This document shows positions 26,827-35,660 of a stretch of 64,000 nt of DNA, in pieces. The notes under the pieces were generated by a model. That model was not told where the DNA came from, searched no databases, and was given only the letters and a program-made list of their open reading frames with translations. This DNA is from Streptomyces paradoxus. Lineage in GTDB: Bacteria; Actinomycetota; Actinomycetes; Streptomycetales; Streptomycetaceae. Location: the NCBI RefSeq assembly GCF_014202475.1, contig NZ_JACHGV010000016.1, forward strand, positions 62,001 through 126,000, given 5' to 3'. The position numbers and the translations under genes were made by a program. Each line of letters starts with the position of its first letter. The stretch's first letter is position 1.

Positions 26827-27588
26827 TCAAATGGACAGCGGGTCGACCGGCGGCCATGGGTAGCCCAGTTGCTCGGCATCATGCGACCCTCCCCAGACCT
26901 CGGCGGTCGCACGGGGATCGCCTGCGGTCAGCAGCGCTTCAAGGCGCTCGGCTTGGACCGATGGGGCGTCAGCGGAGATCGGGAGGGGCATCCCGAACTG
27001 GAGCCAGGGCAGATCCGCATCTGCCCTGTTACGGGGATGCATCAGGACGACGTGGATTCGATCGGGTTCCTTGCGGGAGGCCCAGACGCCTTCCAACTCG
27101 CAGTCCCACGTGGCAAGCCAGTCCCCGCGTCCCCTCAGCCCCGCCTCAAGCAGCCGCGCAACCGCTCCTGCGGGCCACTCCCAATCGCGGTCCTCTCCGG
27201 CTCGCAGGACCTCGGCCTCGTACTGACCCGCGGTGAACCGAAGCTCCGGCGGGTCGAAGTCCTGATTGGCCAGGTCGCGCCAGTCCGCCCACACAACATG
27301 ATCCCCCGCACGCGTGACCGTCACGTACAGCGCGCCACAGCACTCCTCCACGCCGCACCCGGACCAAGCGAGACGAACCTCGTGGGGCGTCGCCGTGGCG
27401 TGCAACGGCCCCTCCTGGCCCAGAAGATACCTGGGGCTTACTCCCCGGTACCGGGAGCCTCCCACGCCACCGGGTACCCACTCGGCCAGAAGATCCCGGC
27501 CATTGACGATCGGGCGGACCTCCACGCCGCCCTCGTCGGGTGGAGGGCACGCGATGCTCAGACTGAGAAGGTCCGGTCTGGTGGCCAT
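26827..27588 (-). CDS. Conserved hypothetical protein, 253 residues
   Basis: The ATG at 27588 is used; an in-frame ATG at 27624 would add 12 residues, and neither has a strong ribosome site. The protein is a well-formed mixed sequence with several Trp and acidic patches (VVWADWRDLANQDFDPPELR, ATWDCELEGVWA, WLQFGMPLPISADAPSVQAE). This resembles uncharacterised actinobacterial proteins that lack a Pfam function. It is co-oriented with the previous hypothetical gene but separated from it by 131 bases. Confidence 0.6.
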   Translation of the reverse strand: MATRPDLLSLSIACPPPDEGGVEVRPIVNGRDLLAEWVPGGVGGSRYRGVSPRYLLGQEGPLHATATPHEVRLAWSGCGVEECCGALYVTVTRAGDHVVWADWRDLANQDFDPPELRFTAGQYEAEVLRAGEDRDWEWPAGAVARLLEAGLRGRGDWLATWDCELEGVWASRKEPDRIHVVLMHPRNRADADLPWLQFGMPLPISADAPSVQAERLEALLTAGDPRATAEVWGGSHDAEQLGYPWPPVDPLSI

Positions 27589-27811
27589 CGGCCCATGATC
27601 GCGGAGCCGGCGTGCAACTGTCATGTGAATTCGTATGGCCTCCGCTCAGGGCGGTAGTCGGGCCGTCTTCAGGCACGCTGGCCTTGGGTAGCTCCCCCTC
27701 CCCCAACCAGCTCGTCCCGCGTGGTGCAGGACACGTTCATGACAGGATTGCGCTGGGGAGCGTTCAGGGAAGTCATAGGGGCGCCCATGACTGCCGTGAA
27801 GGGATTCCCCC

Positions 27812-29179
27812 GTGACGTCCGCTGCTCCGCTCCCCATACCTCGGGCTGCAGGATCGCTTCCGTTCATCGGCCACGCTCTGAAAATGCGCGACAACCTCGG
27901 CTTCATCGACTCACTGCGCGACACACGGGAGCCGCTCGTCGAGATCGTCTTGCAACCCGGAACGCGCACCATCGTGGTCCAGGACCCGGCCCTGATCCAC
28001 CAGATGCTCAAGGCCCTGGCACCCACTCTCGACAAGGGCCGGCTCTACGACAAGCTGGGCCAGCTGCTGGGCGACAGCGTCGTCACCGCTACCGGCCGGC
28101 CTCACGTACGCAAACGCCGTCAGTTGCAACCGGCGTTCGCCCACACCGAGATCAGCCGGTACGTCGACATCATGCGTGACGAGGTCACGGCCACGGTCGC
28201 CGGCTGGGAGCTCGGGCGGCCCCTCGACGTGCGTGAGGCGATGGTCGGGCTGAGCCTCGACATGCTGGCCAAGACAGTGTTCGCCGGTAGCCTCGACGAC
28301 GCCGTTTTCCGCCGGCTGCGCAGCGACCTGTCGGTGGTGATGAACGGCGTCGGTGTGCGCCTCATGCTGCCCGACTGGGCCGAGCGCCTGCCGTTGCCCT
28401 TCAACCGCCGCTTCGACCGGGCCCGGGCCGGCGTACGCGCCACCGTCAACACCGCCGTCGAGGAACTGCAGTCCTCCGGCCACGACACCGGGGACATGCT
28501 CTCCATGTTGCTGCGCGCCGTCGACGAAGAGACCGGCGAGCCGCTGACCGGGCACCAGATCTGCTCCGAGATCCTCACCCTGGCCGTGGCGGGCACCGAG
28601 ACCACTGCGTCGGTGCTGTCCTGGGCCCTGTACGAACTGGCCCGCAACCCCGACATCGAGGCCAGGGTCCTGGCCGAGCTGGACGAGGTCCTCGGCGAAC
28701 GACCGGTCGCCCTCGACGACGTGACCCGGCTGCCGTACCTGAACCGGGTGATCACCGAGACACTGCGACTGCACCACCCCGGCTGGTTGGTCACCCGCCG
28801 CACGACCGAGGAGACCCGGCTCGGCAAGTGGACCCTGCCGGCCGGCACCGAACTGGCCTATTGCCAGCACGCCCTGCATCGCGACCCCGAGCGCTTCCCC
28901 GATCCGCTCAGGTTCGACCCGGACCGGTGGACCGACGCCGCGCAGGAGCCTCCGCCGGGCGCGTTCCTGCCCTTCGGGGACGGCAAGCACAAGTGCATGG
29001 GGGACCGGTTCGCCCGCACCGAGATGGTCACGGCGATCGCGACGATGCTGCGTTCGGTACGGCTGGAACTCGCCGAGGGGCAGGCCACCCGTCAGGTCGC
29101 CCGGCTCACCGTACGGCCGCGCGCCCTGCGGATGACCGTCCGCGCCCGGAACCGGCCCCGAGCCGGGGCCGGCCGTTAG
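27812..29179 (+). CDS. Cytochrome P450
   Basis: 455 residues from a GTG at 27812 after AAGGGA. The I-helix oxygen-binding motif AGTETTAS (residues 260-267), the K-helix ExxR (E316-R319) and the heme loop FGDGKHKCMG with ligand Cys395 are all intact. The N-terminus has no membrane anchor, so it is a soluble bacterial enzyme. The sequence style is close to terpene-oxidising P450s such as pentalenene oxygenase. It is convergent with a 578-residue protein that may be terpene-synthase-like, which would fit a two-gene terpenoid unit. No ferredoxin gene is adjacent. Confidence 0.93.
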   Translation: MTSAAPLPIPRAAGSLPFIGHALKMRDNLGFIDSLRDTREPLVEIVLQPGTRTIVVQDPALIHQMLKALAPTLDKGRLYDKLGQLLGDSVVTATGRPHVRKRRQLQPAFAHTEISRYVDIMRDEVTATVAGWELGRPLDVREAMVGLSLDMLAKTVFAGSLDDAVFRRLRSDLSVVMNGVGVRLMLPDWAERLPLPFNRRFDRARAGVRATVNTAVEELQSSGHDTGDMLSMLLRAVDEETGEPLTGHQICSEILTLAVAGTETTASVLSWALYELARNPDIEARVLAELDEVLGERPVALDDVTRLPYLNRVITETLRLHHPGWLVTRRTTEETRLGKWTLPAGTELAYCQHALHRDPERFPDPLRFDPDRWTDAAQEPPPGAFLPFGDGKHKCMGDRFARTEMVTAIATMLRSVRLELAEGQATRQVARLTVRPRALRMTVRARNRPRAGAGR

Positions 29180-29534
29180 CGCATGTCTCGTGGGTGGGCG
29201 GGTCAGTGGATCGGCTGTATCCGTCCGATGAGTGATCGCTGATGTGATGTGGAGCGGGTTCGAGCCGCTGAGCGTGGGGCGGCCGCCGAGGTCGCCACGT
29301 ACCGACGACGGCCATCGCCTGGCGCCTTCGCGACAAGGCCCCATGGGGCGCGCATGCCGCCGCCGACCGGCTGGCCGAGTCCGAGGACCTGGACTGGACG
29401 GTGCCACTCCTCTGGGATCGGCTTGGCACCCTCGCGACTGTGAGCGACCTCAGCACCAGCTCAGCCCGGCGCAGGCCTGTGTTCGGGTAGTGGTGCAGCT
29501 CCAGGAGTTCCGACTCTGCCGCAGAAGTGAAGGA
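29180..29534. other. 355-base stretch between convergent genes
   Basis: Lies between the stops of the P450 and the 578-residue protein. It reads in part as LRDKAPWGAHAAADRLAES on the plus strand, with no start and no known family. I call no gene here. Confidence 0.5.
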
Positions 29535-31271
29535 TCAGCCGTCGAGCCAGTCGCCCGCCAGGCGCGTGGGGCGGTATCCCGTGGCGTTCCAGAGGAAGTG
29601 CGGGTGGGCGCAGCCGAACATGTAGGCGAGCAGTGTGGTGTCTTCCCTTCCGGTTTGACGGTCGTGGAGGGTGTGGAACATTTCGGATCCGACTGCGCCG
29701 GCGTCTTGCTGGATTTGACGGGCGCGGTCCGGGGAGGGTGCGGCGCTGGATGCCTCGACGGCGGCGATGTAGGTGCGGCGCAGGATCTCCCATGTGCTGT
29801 CCGTGTTGCCGTGCCAGGGGCCGTGCAGTGCTTCGAAGGCGTGGAGTTCGGCGTCGAAAAGGGGCCACGTCCGGGGGTACTGGGCTTTGCAGCGCGCGGA
29901 TAGCTCGGCGGTCCTGGCACTCAGGGCTGGTGCGGTGGGCCGGGGAGTGATGGTGAGGGTGGTGCCGTGGGTGAGGATGCCGGTGCACGGGTTGGGCTGT
30001 AGGTCGCAGAGCGGGCAATCCTGGGCCGGGGGGAGACCGTCGGTGATGCCGTCGAACCACAGCGCGTGGCGGCCTGTGAGTCCCATCCAGACGATGGTGG
30101 TGGTCATCAGCCAGGTGTTCCACATCGGGGAGTGCGCCTCGGGCGTACAGCCGTACTTGACGAGGGCGATGGCGCAGGCGGCATAGAGGGCCTTGGTGTG
30201 GGCGGGCATGTCAGCGAGCCAGAAGTTGCTGATCTCGCCGGTGAGGGCGTCGACCCGTACGTCGGCCATGTCGTCGATGACGCGGCACAGCAGCAAGGAG
30301 GCGAGGTGTTCTTCCTGCCAGAGTTCTGTGTCGGGCGAAACGTGCCAGAACAGGCAGTCCAGCATCTGGAGGAGTGAGTAGCTGCTCTGGCTGAGTGGAT
30401 TGGTCTGGGGGAGCTTGACCGTGCCCGAGTCGTGCTGGCGGAGCCAGTATTCGTCCACGGATCGCTTATGGGCCGCGAAGAGTCCCGACACCAGGGCTCT
30501 GGCGCTGTTCGTGCTGAAGTTCTCGGCCAAGCGGTCTTCGACGTGCTGGGTGAGGCGCGTGGTATCGATGGTGTCTATCACGCGTTTGTATTCGTGAAAG
30601 ACGAGGATGTCGTCTTCGAAGCGGTGGCGGTGGCCGAGGTCTCGTTCGAAGTCGTTCATCTGCCGGGTCCAGGACCATCCACCGGTCAGGACGCTGTCGA
30701 GTTCCCGGCGGTGTGGCCAGGTCTTCGTGGTGAGGGGACGACCGGCGCTCTGCCGCCAACCGTAGTCACTCAGCGCGCGTTCGGGGGGAACGGGCAGCCG
30801 ACGGCACAGCGGGCATGCGCAGTCGGTTGCTTCCTGTTCCTCACGCGACGGGGTCAGCGCCCGGCTCCTCCAAGCCTCTTCCAGCATTCTGCTCGTCAGT
30901 CGGCAGACCTCTATATCGGTGCTGACTTGAGGAAAGGCTGCTTCGATCATGTTCAGGCTGGTGTCGAGTTGCCTCAACCTGGTATAGCCCGCTTCGTCGG
31001 GCGGGAGGAACGTGTGCGGCGCCCGTTGGAGGGCTCCCTCGACGGGCAACGTGGTGCTGGTCCTGGAGTGGGGGGATATGAGCGCGTCCAGCCGCCGCAG
31101 AGCGGCGCTCTGGCAGTCTCGGTACTCCTCGGTGACCCCATTGACGCGTTTCGCCATGAGGCGGGCCAGGGCCTCGCCCGCTTGCCCGGGCTGGAGCTGG
31201 GCACTGGGCTGCGCCGGAAGCCGGCTGTCGGTGTACACCTTCGAAAGAGCACCTACGCCTCGAGATTTCAC
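29535..31271 (-). CDS. 578-residue protein with an isoprenoid-enzyme-like Asp motif
   Basis: Starts at a GTG (31271) with a good ribosome site (GGGAG, six bases). The interior is helical with an aspartate-rich motif, VIDDMADVRVDALTGEISNF (residues 331-350), reminiscent of the Mg-binding motifs of isoprenoid enzymes, and DFERDLGHRHRFEDDI (207-222). Two CPLC motifs (C153-C156 and C419-C422), preceded by acidic residues, look like metal sites. Neither fits a classical terpene synthase or polyprenyl synthase, so the assignment is inference. It converges on a terpene-type P450, and a hypothetical gene lies upstream on the same strand. Confidence 0.45.
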   Translation of the reverse strand: MKSRGVGALSKVYTDSRLPAQPSAQLQPGQAGEALARLMAKRVNGVTEEYRDCQSAALRRLDALISPHSRTSTTLPVEGALQRAPHTFLPPDEAGYTRLRQLDTSLNMIEAAFPQVSTDIEVCRLTSRMLEEAWRSRALTPSREEQEATDCACPLCRRLPVPPERALSDYGWRQSAGRPLTTKTWPHRRELDSVLTGGWSWTRQMNDFERDLGHRHRFEDDILVFHEYKRVIDTIDTTRLTQHVEDRLAENFSTNSARALVSGLFAAHKRSVDEYWLRQHDSGTVKLPQTNPLSQSSYSLLQMLDCLFWHVSPDTELWQEEHLASLLLCRVIDDMADVRVDALTGEISNFWLADMPAHTKALYAACAIALVKYGCTPEAHSPMWNTWLMTTTIVWMGLTGRHALWFDGITDGLPPAQDCPLCDLQPNPCTGILTHGTTLTITPRPTAPALSARTAELSARCKAQYPRTWPLFDAELHAFEALHGPWHGNTDSTWEILRRTYIAAVEASSAAPSPDRARQIQQDAGAVGSEMFHTLHDRQTGREDTTLLAYMFGCAHPHFLWNATGYRPTRLAGDWLDG

Positions 31272-31631
31272 ACCGGTCTCCCTTCAGTCTGTGTCTTCTG
31301 TGGCAGCGGATTCGAACGGCGGTGGTCGCCGGTCTTGTCCGCGAACTGTCGGTACCTTCCGCGAAGGTTTCGCCGAACAGCCGGACTCAGGCGGCCGGCT
31401 TCGGTTCCTGCCGCGGATGACTGTGAGGCGCATGAATGCTGTGTGGGCGCTGAGGATGTGGAGCGGGCCTCCGCTGCTCTTCGAGAACGGACTGACCCGG
31501 GCCTGCTCAGGCTTCCGGCGGGGGCGAGCCGTTCTTCGACGGCAGATTCATCCTCGCCAGCGCCGGCCTTCCATGAGGGGCCCGCTCTTGTCGATGCACG
31601 CCTGCGGCGAGACTGCGCCTACACGGCTGCC
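31272..31631. other. 360-base gap between two minus-strand genes
   Basis: Separates the 578-residue protein from the upstream hypothetical gene on the same strand. No terminator hairpin or conserved frame was seen. It probably holds the promoter of the larger gene. Confidence 0.45.
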
Positions 31632-32162
31632 TCAGTGAGCTTGATCAGGAAGCTCTAACAGCCCTTCAGGTGCGGCGCGACCACCGGATCCGATGTGAGT
31701 TGCGGCTAAGGGAATGCCTAAGGTTCCGACGCCAGCCGCCCCATAGGTCAGACCGACAGCCCGCCTGGGAGCGTTGCGACGATCTGTTGCGTCAGTCCTT
31801 CCATGTGCTCTCCACGGACGTACACCCGTCGGCCTCGCGTCGGCTGAGCAGAGCAACCGCGGCCTGCTGCCCGCGGGGCGCAGCGGGATGACCAGGAGCT
31901 CACGCGTGACCTCGGCAACGGGGTCCGGCAGGTGGGCGCCGAAAAGGGAAGCCGGAGAGCACCAGTTGACGTCATCGGCAGAGGCGAGCGGGTAGCCGTC
32001 AGCGGCGGCCTCGGGCAGATTGCATGACTCGAACCCCTCGAACACCGGCGTCGCCCCGGGCGAGGTCACTGGCCAGGAATCAGCGGCGGTGACGCTCCTG
32101 GGCGTACTCAAGACGTCTGCTGACAGTCGAAGGGGCGGCCGAACCGTGACGTCCTGAGGCAT
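31632..32162 (-). CDS. Hypothetical protein, 176 residues
   Basis: The ATG at 32162 is preceded by AAAGGAAG, a good ribosome site. The N-terminal half looks like a real protein (SWPVTSPGATPVFEGFESCN, SADDVNWCSPASLFGAHLPD). After about residue 110 the composition becomes Arg/Ala-rich, while a neighbouring frame reads RRVYVRGEHMEGLTQQIVAT and then stops, so a frameshift in the 3' half is possible. Unknown family. It could be a partner of the downstream 578-residue protein. Confidence 0.45.
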   Translation of the reverse strand: MPQDVTVRPPLRLSADVLSTPRSVTAADSWPVTSPGATPVFEGFESCNLPEAAADGYPLASADDVNWCSPASLFGAHLPDPVAEVTRELLVIPLRPAGSRPRLLCSADARPTGVRPWRAHGRTDATDRRNAPRRAVGLTYGAAGVGTLGIPLAATHIGSGGRAAPEGLLELPDQAH

Positions 32163-32770
32163 GCGCTTCCTTTCGGGAGACGGACCGCAGAGTCCCCCCG
32201 CCTTGCAGACAAGCGGCCGTCCAGACCGCCCGCGCACTCGAACTGGGCTTCGCAGAACGAAAGTTGAACCGATAATCGCAACGAGGCTGCCCAGAGCGTA
32301 AATGATCTACACCGTGATCCGGCCGTGATCTGGGTTACTGCAAAAGCCTCATGAGCTGCATATACTCCGCGCCCTCACGTACGTGAGCGCGACATGACTT
32401 CCTGCGATCTCCTGTGCCGGCCCGTCGGACGGATCGCGGTCCAGACCTCCAGAGCCGCCAGCGCTTACTCCCCTGCGCGCCCCGGTGTCGTCGGGATGGT
32501 TCAGCGGGGCCGGGCACGCCATGCAGGTGCAGATCGCCTCGGTGAGTCCGGTCCGCCCGTCGGCGATGGATACGCAGCGGCCGAATCACCAGTCGCGATG
32601 CGGGGCAGGATGGCGACGCATCACTGCGCTCAGGGTGGGCAACAGGGCTCAGGTGAAGAACCGGGAGCGGGTCAGTCTTGTACCGGACCGCCCATGGTGA
32701 CGGCGGACACTGACAACCGGTCCGCGCAGCAGCAGCGTGACGTGGATGCTGCCGAGACCGTGTGATGCGG
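32163..32770. other. About 608 bases without a clear gene
   Basis: Contains a 14-base perfect palindrome, CTCACGTACGTGAG (32374-32387), inside GCGCC-palindrome-CGC, which could be a protein-binding site or short hairpin. No frame with a recognisable domain was found. The Lrp-type pseudogene begins at the right end. Confidence 0.5.
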
Positions 32771-33258
32771 TCATGGACGCCATGCGGGCCAGGAGTTGAG
32801 GGGGAGGGGGCCGCGGTCGACGACGGTGCGGATGCAGAAGGTGCTGCGGGCGTCGCGGACGGGGCCGATGGCCAGGATCTGGTCTGTGAGGACCTTTTCG
32901 AAGGTGCGCAGGTCCGGCACGGCGAGCTCGACGAAGAAGTCGGCGTCGCCGGAGACCACATGGCAGGCGACGACGTGGTCGATCGCCTTCAGTGCCTCTT
33001 CGACCACCTGGGAGGTGGTGCGGGAGTGTTCGACCTTCAGAGAGAGGAACACCGTCAGCCCGAGGCCGAGGCGCTCGCGGTCCAGATCGGCCCGGTAGCC
33101 GGCCAGGACCCCGTCCTCCTCCAGCGCCTTGGTGCGGCGCAGGCAGGACGAGGGTGACAGGCGTACGGCCTCGGCGAGGTCGACGTTCGGGGTGCGTCCG
33201 TGGCGCTGGAGGTGGTCCAGGATCGCCCGGTCGATGCGGTCGACAGGGGTCGTGGCAT
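32771..33258 (-). pseudogene. Lrp/AsnC-family regulator with a damaged start
   Basis: From 33256 the frame encodes a full Lrp protein: VDRIDRAILDHLQRHGRTPN, HTH LAEAVRLSPSSCLRRTKALE, then the ligand-binding RAM domain (VVACHVVSGDADFFVELAVP). In that frame the only upstream codon of note is a TAG, with no ATG, GTG or TTG before the conserved domain. An ATG at 33258-33256 lies in a different frame, so a small indel right after the start codon is likely. A start at an internal GTG (33052) would lack the HTH. It is divergent from the decayed PLP decarboxylase. Confidence 0.75.
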
Positions 33259-33427
33259 GAACTGCAGCCTAGCGGCCTAACCGACGAACAATCCTCCGCC
33301 GCAGAGCCATACAGGCGCTGGTTACGCCATCGTATGCCGCTCTTCCCGGCGCATCCTGGTCACGCGCTCCGGCCATGACGCCGGACCTGCCGACTACCCA
33401 GCCCTCTCACGCACTCCGGACTGCCTC

Positions 33428-34536
33428 ATGCACCGCTTCCCCCTGGAACCCGACCGCGCCACGATGACGGAGATGGGCCGTCTCGTCCTGGACCGTGTCG
33501 TCGACCGCACCGACAAGCTCGCGGCCCGCCCTGCGAGCAGCCCCCTGTCCCCGCAGCCGAGACCGGCCTGGTGGAGTCTTTCCTGGCGCCCCCGCCCGCC
33601 CGGGGCGGCGACCTGAAAGCTTTGCTCGCGCGCCTCGATCAGGCCGCCAACTGTGCCTTGGAGACGGCCGGGCCCGGCCACCTGGCGTACATACCGGGCA
33701 GCGGTCTGTACTCGGCCGCGCTCGCAGAGTTCTACAACCGCGCTCTCAACCGCTACGGCGGCCTGGCCTCGGTCGCCCCGGCCCTCGCGGCGCTGGAGGA
33801 GAGCCTGATCCGCTGGATGGCCCACGACGTGTGCGGCCTCCCGAAGGGCAGCGGCGGCCTGCTGACGAGCGGTGGATCGATGGCCACGTTCTCCGCGACG
33901 GTTGCCGCCCGCCACGACCGGCTCGGCGAGGATCTCGCCGGCGGCACCGTCTACACCACCGCCTTCGCCCACCACTCCGTCGCCAAGGCCGCTCGTCTCG
34001 CCGGCATCCGCTCGGCTCACATACGTACCGTGCCGCATACTCCTGACCTGCGGATGGACCCCGGTAGCTACCTCCAGGACATGGAGGCGGCGGGGAGCGT
34101 CCCGGACTCCGGTCACCTCGGGCCCGAGCTGACGCACGAGATCCGCGGTCTGCGGGCCTGGCTTCCGCTGCACCTCCACGGGGTGGATGCCTTCCGCGAC
34201 GCTCTGGACGAGAAGCTCGACCTGGCCGAACACGTTCACGAAGTGCTGTCCGGTGTCGCGGAGCTGGAGGTCCCGCAGCGCCCGGACCTGTCCACCGTGA
34301 TCTTCCGCGTCCGTCCCGCCGATGGCGGCCCGGCCGCTGCAGAGCGGGCCGACGAGGCGAGTCGCCGTCTGCTGGAGCGGATCAACGGTCACCGGCGCGT
34401 CGTACTCTCCAGCACGGTGGTCGGCGGCCGCTACACCCTGCGCGTGTGCGTGGTTTCCCACCGCACCCACCACGACCGCATCGCCGAGGCGCTGCAGATC
34501 ATCACTGCCGAAGCCAGGAACATCGCCGCCGCTTAG
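33428..34536 (+). pseudogene. Group II PLP-dependent decarboxylase with catalytic region deleted
   Basis: The N-terminus is clear (MHRFPLEPDRATMTEMGRLV), then a frameshift between about 33545 and 33570. The frame continues with the PLP-fold start (GPGHLAYIPGSGLYSAALAE, GGLLTSGGSMATFSATVAAR). At about 34058 the text jumps from LRMDPG to SYLQDMEA, skipping the region that normally holds the cofactor-binding Asp and the S-x-x-x-D-P-H-K lysine (roughly 130 residues missing). The end (LRAWLPLHLHGVDAFRDALD) is intact. It cannot bind PLP covalently. Confidence 0.85.
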
Positions 34537-34560
34537 CCGGCTGCGGCACTGGAGGAGGAC

Positions 34561-34790
34561 GTGGCGATCCCGGTGACCTGGACCGGGTTGCCCGCCGAAC
34601 CGCCGAGGACGACGTGGAGCCGCTGGTGCACAACGCGGGCATCGACGGCTACGGCCCCTGCGCCGAGACCGGTACAGCACTGCTGGAGAAGGAGCGGGCG
34701 GTCTATGGAGGGACCAAGGGGTACGTCGTCACCGTCAGCCGAACCCTCGCCGCAGAGCCGGACGGTGCACCGGTTCGTGACCAGGGCTGA
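34561..34790 (+). pseudogene. SDR oxidoreductase remnant
   Basis: GDLDRVARRTAEDDVEPLVH, NAGIDGYGPCAETGTALLEK, then RAVYGGTKGYVVTVSRTLAA. The N-A-G loop is recognisable, and the YxxxK active-site pattern is present as Y-G-G-T-K. The segment between the two, which normally spans about 40 residues, is missing, and so is the Rossmann start. It follows the decarboxylase remnant by 24 bases, so both decayed together. Confidence 0.65.
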
Positions 34791-34907
34791 GGCTCGGACG
34801 CTGCGCCAGTGATCGGGGGCAGCGTCCGAGCAGGCGATGAGCGCGTGGCCGGACGGACGACGCGCATGCGACGATCAAGGACGGGTTCGATAAGCGCACG
34901 ATGCGGC

Positions 34908-35117
34908 TCAGTGCGCCGTCTCGGCCATGTCGCAGGTGTGGCACACCACCCTGCGCGCGGGGATCCGGCTGTACGAAGCACCCATGCCGATCTGGCGGGT
35001 GATCTGTGCCTGCTGTACGCGGGCGTGGTTTTCGCAGGTGGCCAAGCCACAGCGCGAGCACACACCGATACCAGTGGTGTCGCTGCGCGCCTCTTGGAGG
35101 CAGTCGTAGCACCTCAT
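34908..35117 (-). CDS. DUF2180-family Cys-rich small protein
   Basis: 69 residues starting MRCYDCLQEARSDTTGIGVC, with GGAG six bases upstream. Eight potential zinc ligands are visible: C3, C6, C20, C23, C28, H31, C59 and C62, in the two-knuckle layout of DUF2180 proteins common in Streptomyces. No function is established. The gene has its own near-consensus promoter. Confidence 0.8.
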   Translation of the reverse strand: MRCYDCLQEARSDTTGIGVCSRCGLATCENHARVQQAQITRQIGMGASYSRIPARRVVCHTCDMAETAH

Positions 35118-35207
35118 GTCCAGCTCCGATCCGTAGGGGAAAGGCATGGCGGCCGACCAGCACGCACAAACCCGTTCAGGCCACACACACCTACTCAAGA
35201 GGCTTGA

Positions 35208-35236
35208 AAACTAAGCCTAAGATTAGACTTTGTCAA
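35208..35236 (-). promoter_or_regulatory. HrdB-type promoter of the DUF2180 gene
   Basis: Read on the minus strand: TTGACA (35236-35231), a 17-base spacer, and TAGTTT (35213-35208). This is close to the vegetative -35/-10 consensus. It lies in an unusually AT-rich stretch and points at the DUF2180 start about 90 bases away. Confidence 0.6.
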
Positions 35237-35278
35237 ACCTAGGATTTGATCGATCGTCCCACCCGCGACCAGCAGGAC

Positions 35279-35640
35279 TCAGCCGTCCACAGTGATCGGC
35301 TGGGCCGGTGGGCCATCCATCAGCAAGGACGCCGGCAGTTCCGGCAGTTCAGCCGGTCGCAGTACATCGGACGTCGCAGCCAACCCCGCCGCAGTCCACC
35401 AGCGGTGCCCGCTGATCGCGGCCCTCTCGCTGTCCTCGAAAGCCGAGGTATCGACGTCGAACGCGGGCACCCTGGCGACGTAGTAACGCTGCCGAACCTC
35501 GCAGGCGACGCCTTTCCCGGACCGCCGCCCACGGACGTCCTGCCATATCTCCGGACCCAACGAGACGTTCGTCTGCCCGGTTTCCTCCCGCAACTCCCGC
35601 AAGGCGGCCTGCTCGTGACTCTCGCCCGGCAGCTTCGTCG
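35279..35640 (-). pseudogene. Nudix hydrolase, N-terminus missing
   Basis: The Nudix box core LPGESHEQAALRELREETGQ is present with its catalytic R-E-x-x-E-E, and the rest runs to the stop at 35279 (RYYVARVPAFDVDTSAFEDS, SGHRWWTAAGLA). The first strands and the leading G-G of the box are lost; what precedes is unrelated. It is downstream of the PPOX gene on the same strand, with only a few bases between the PPOX stop and this reading, consistent with a deletion junction. Confidence 0.7.
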
Positions 35641-35660
35641 CCAGAGCCACACTCAGATTC

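Noticed and set aside
32374..32387. Palindrome CTCACGTACGTGAG as a defined operator.
   Set aside because: It is isolated, with no adjacent intact regulator; kept only as a note in the intergenic entry.
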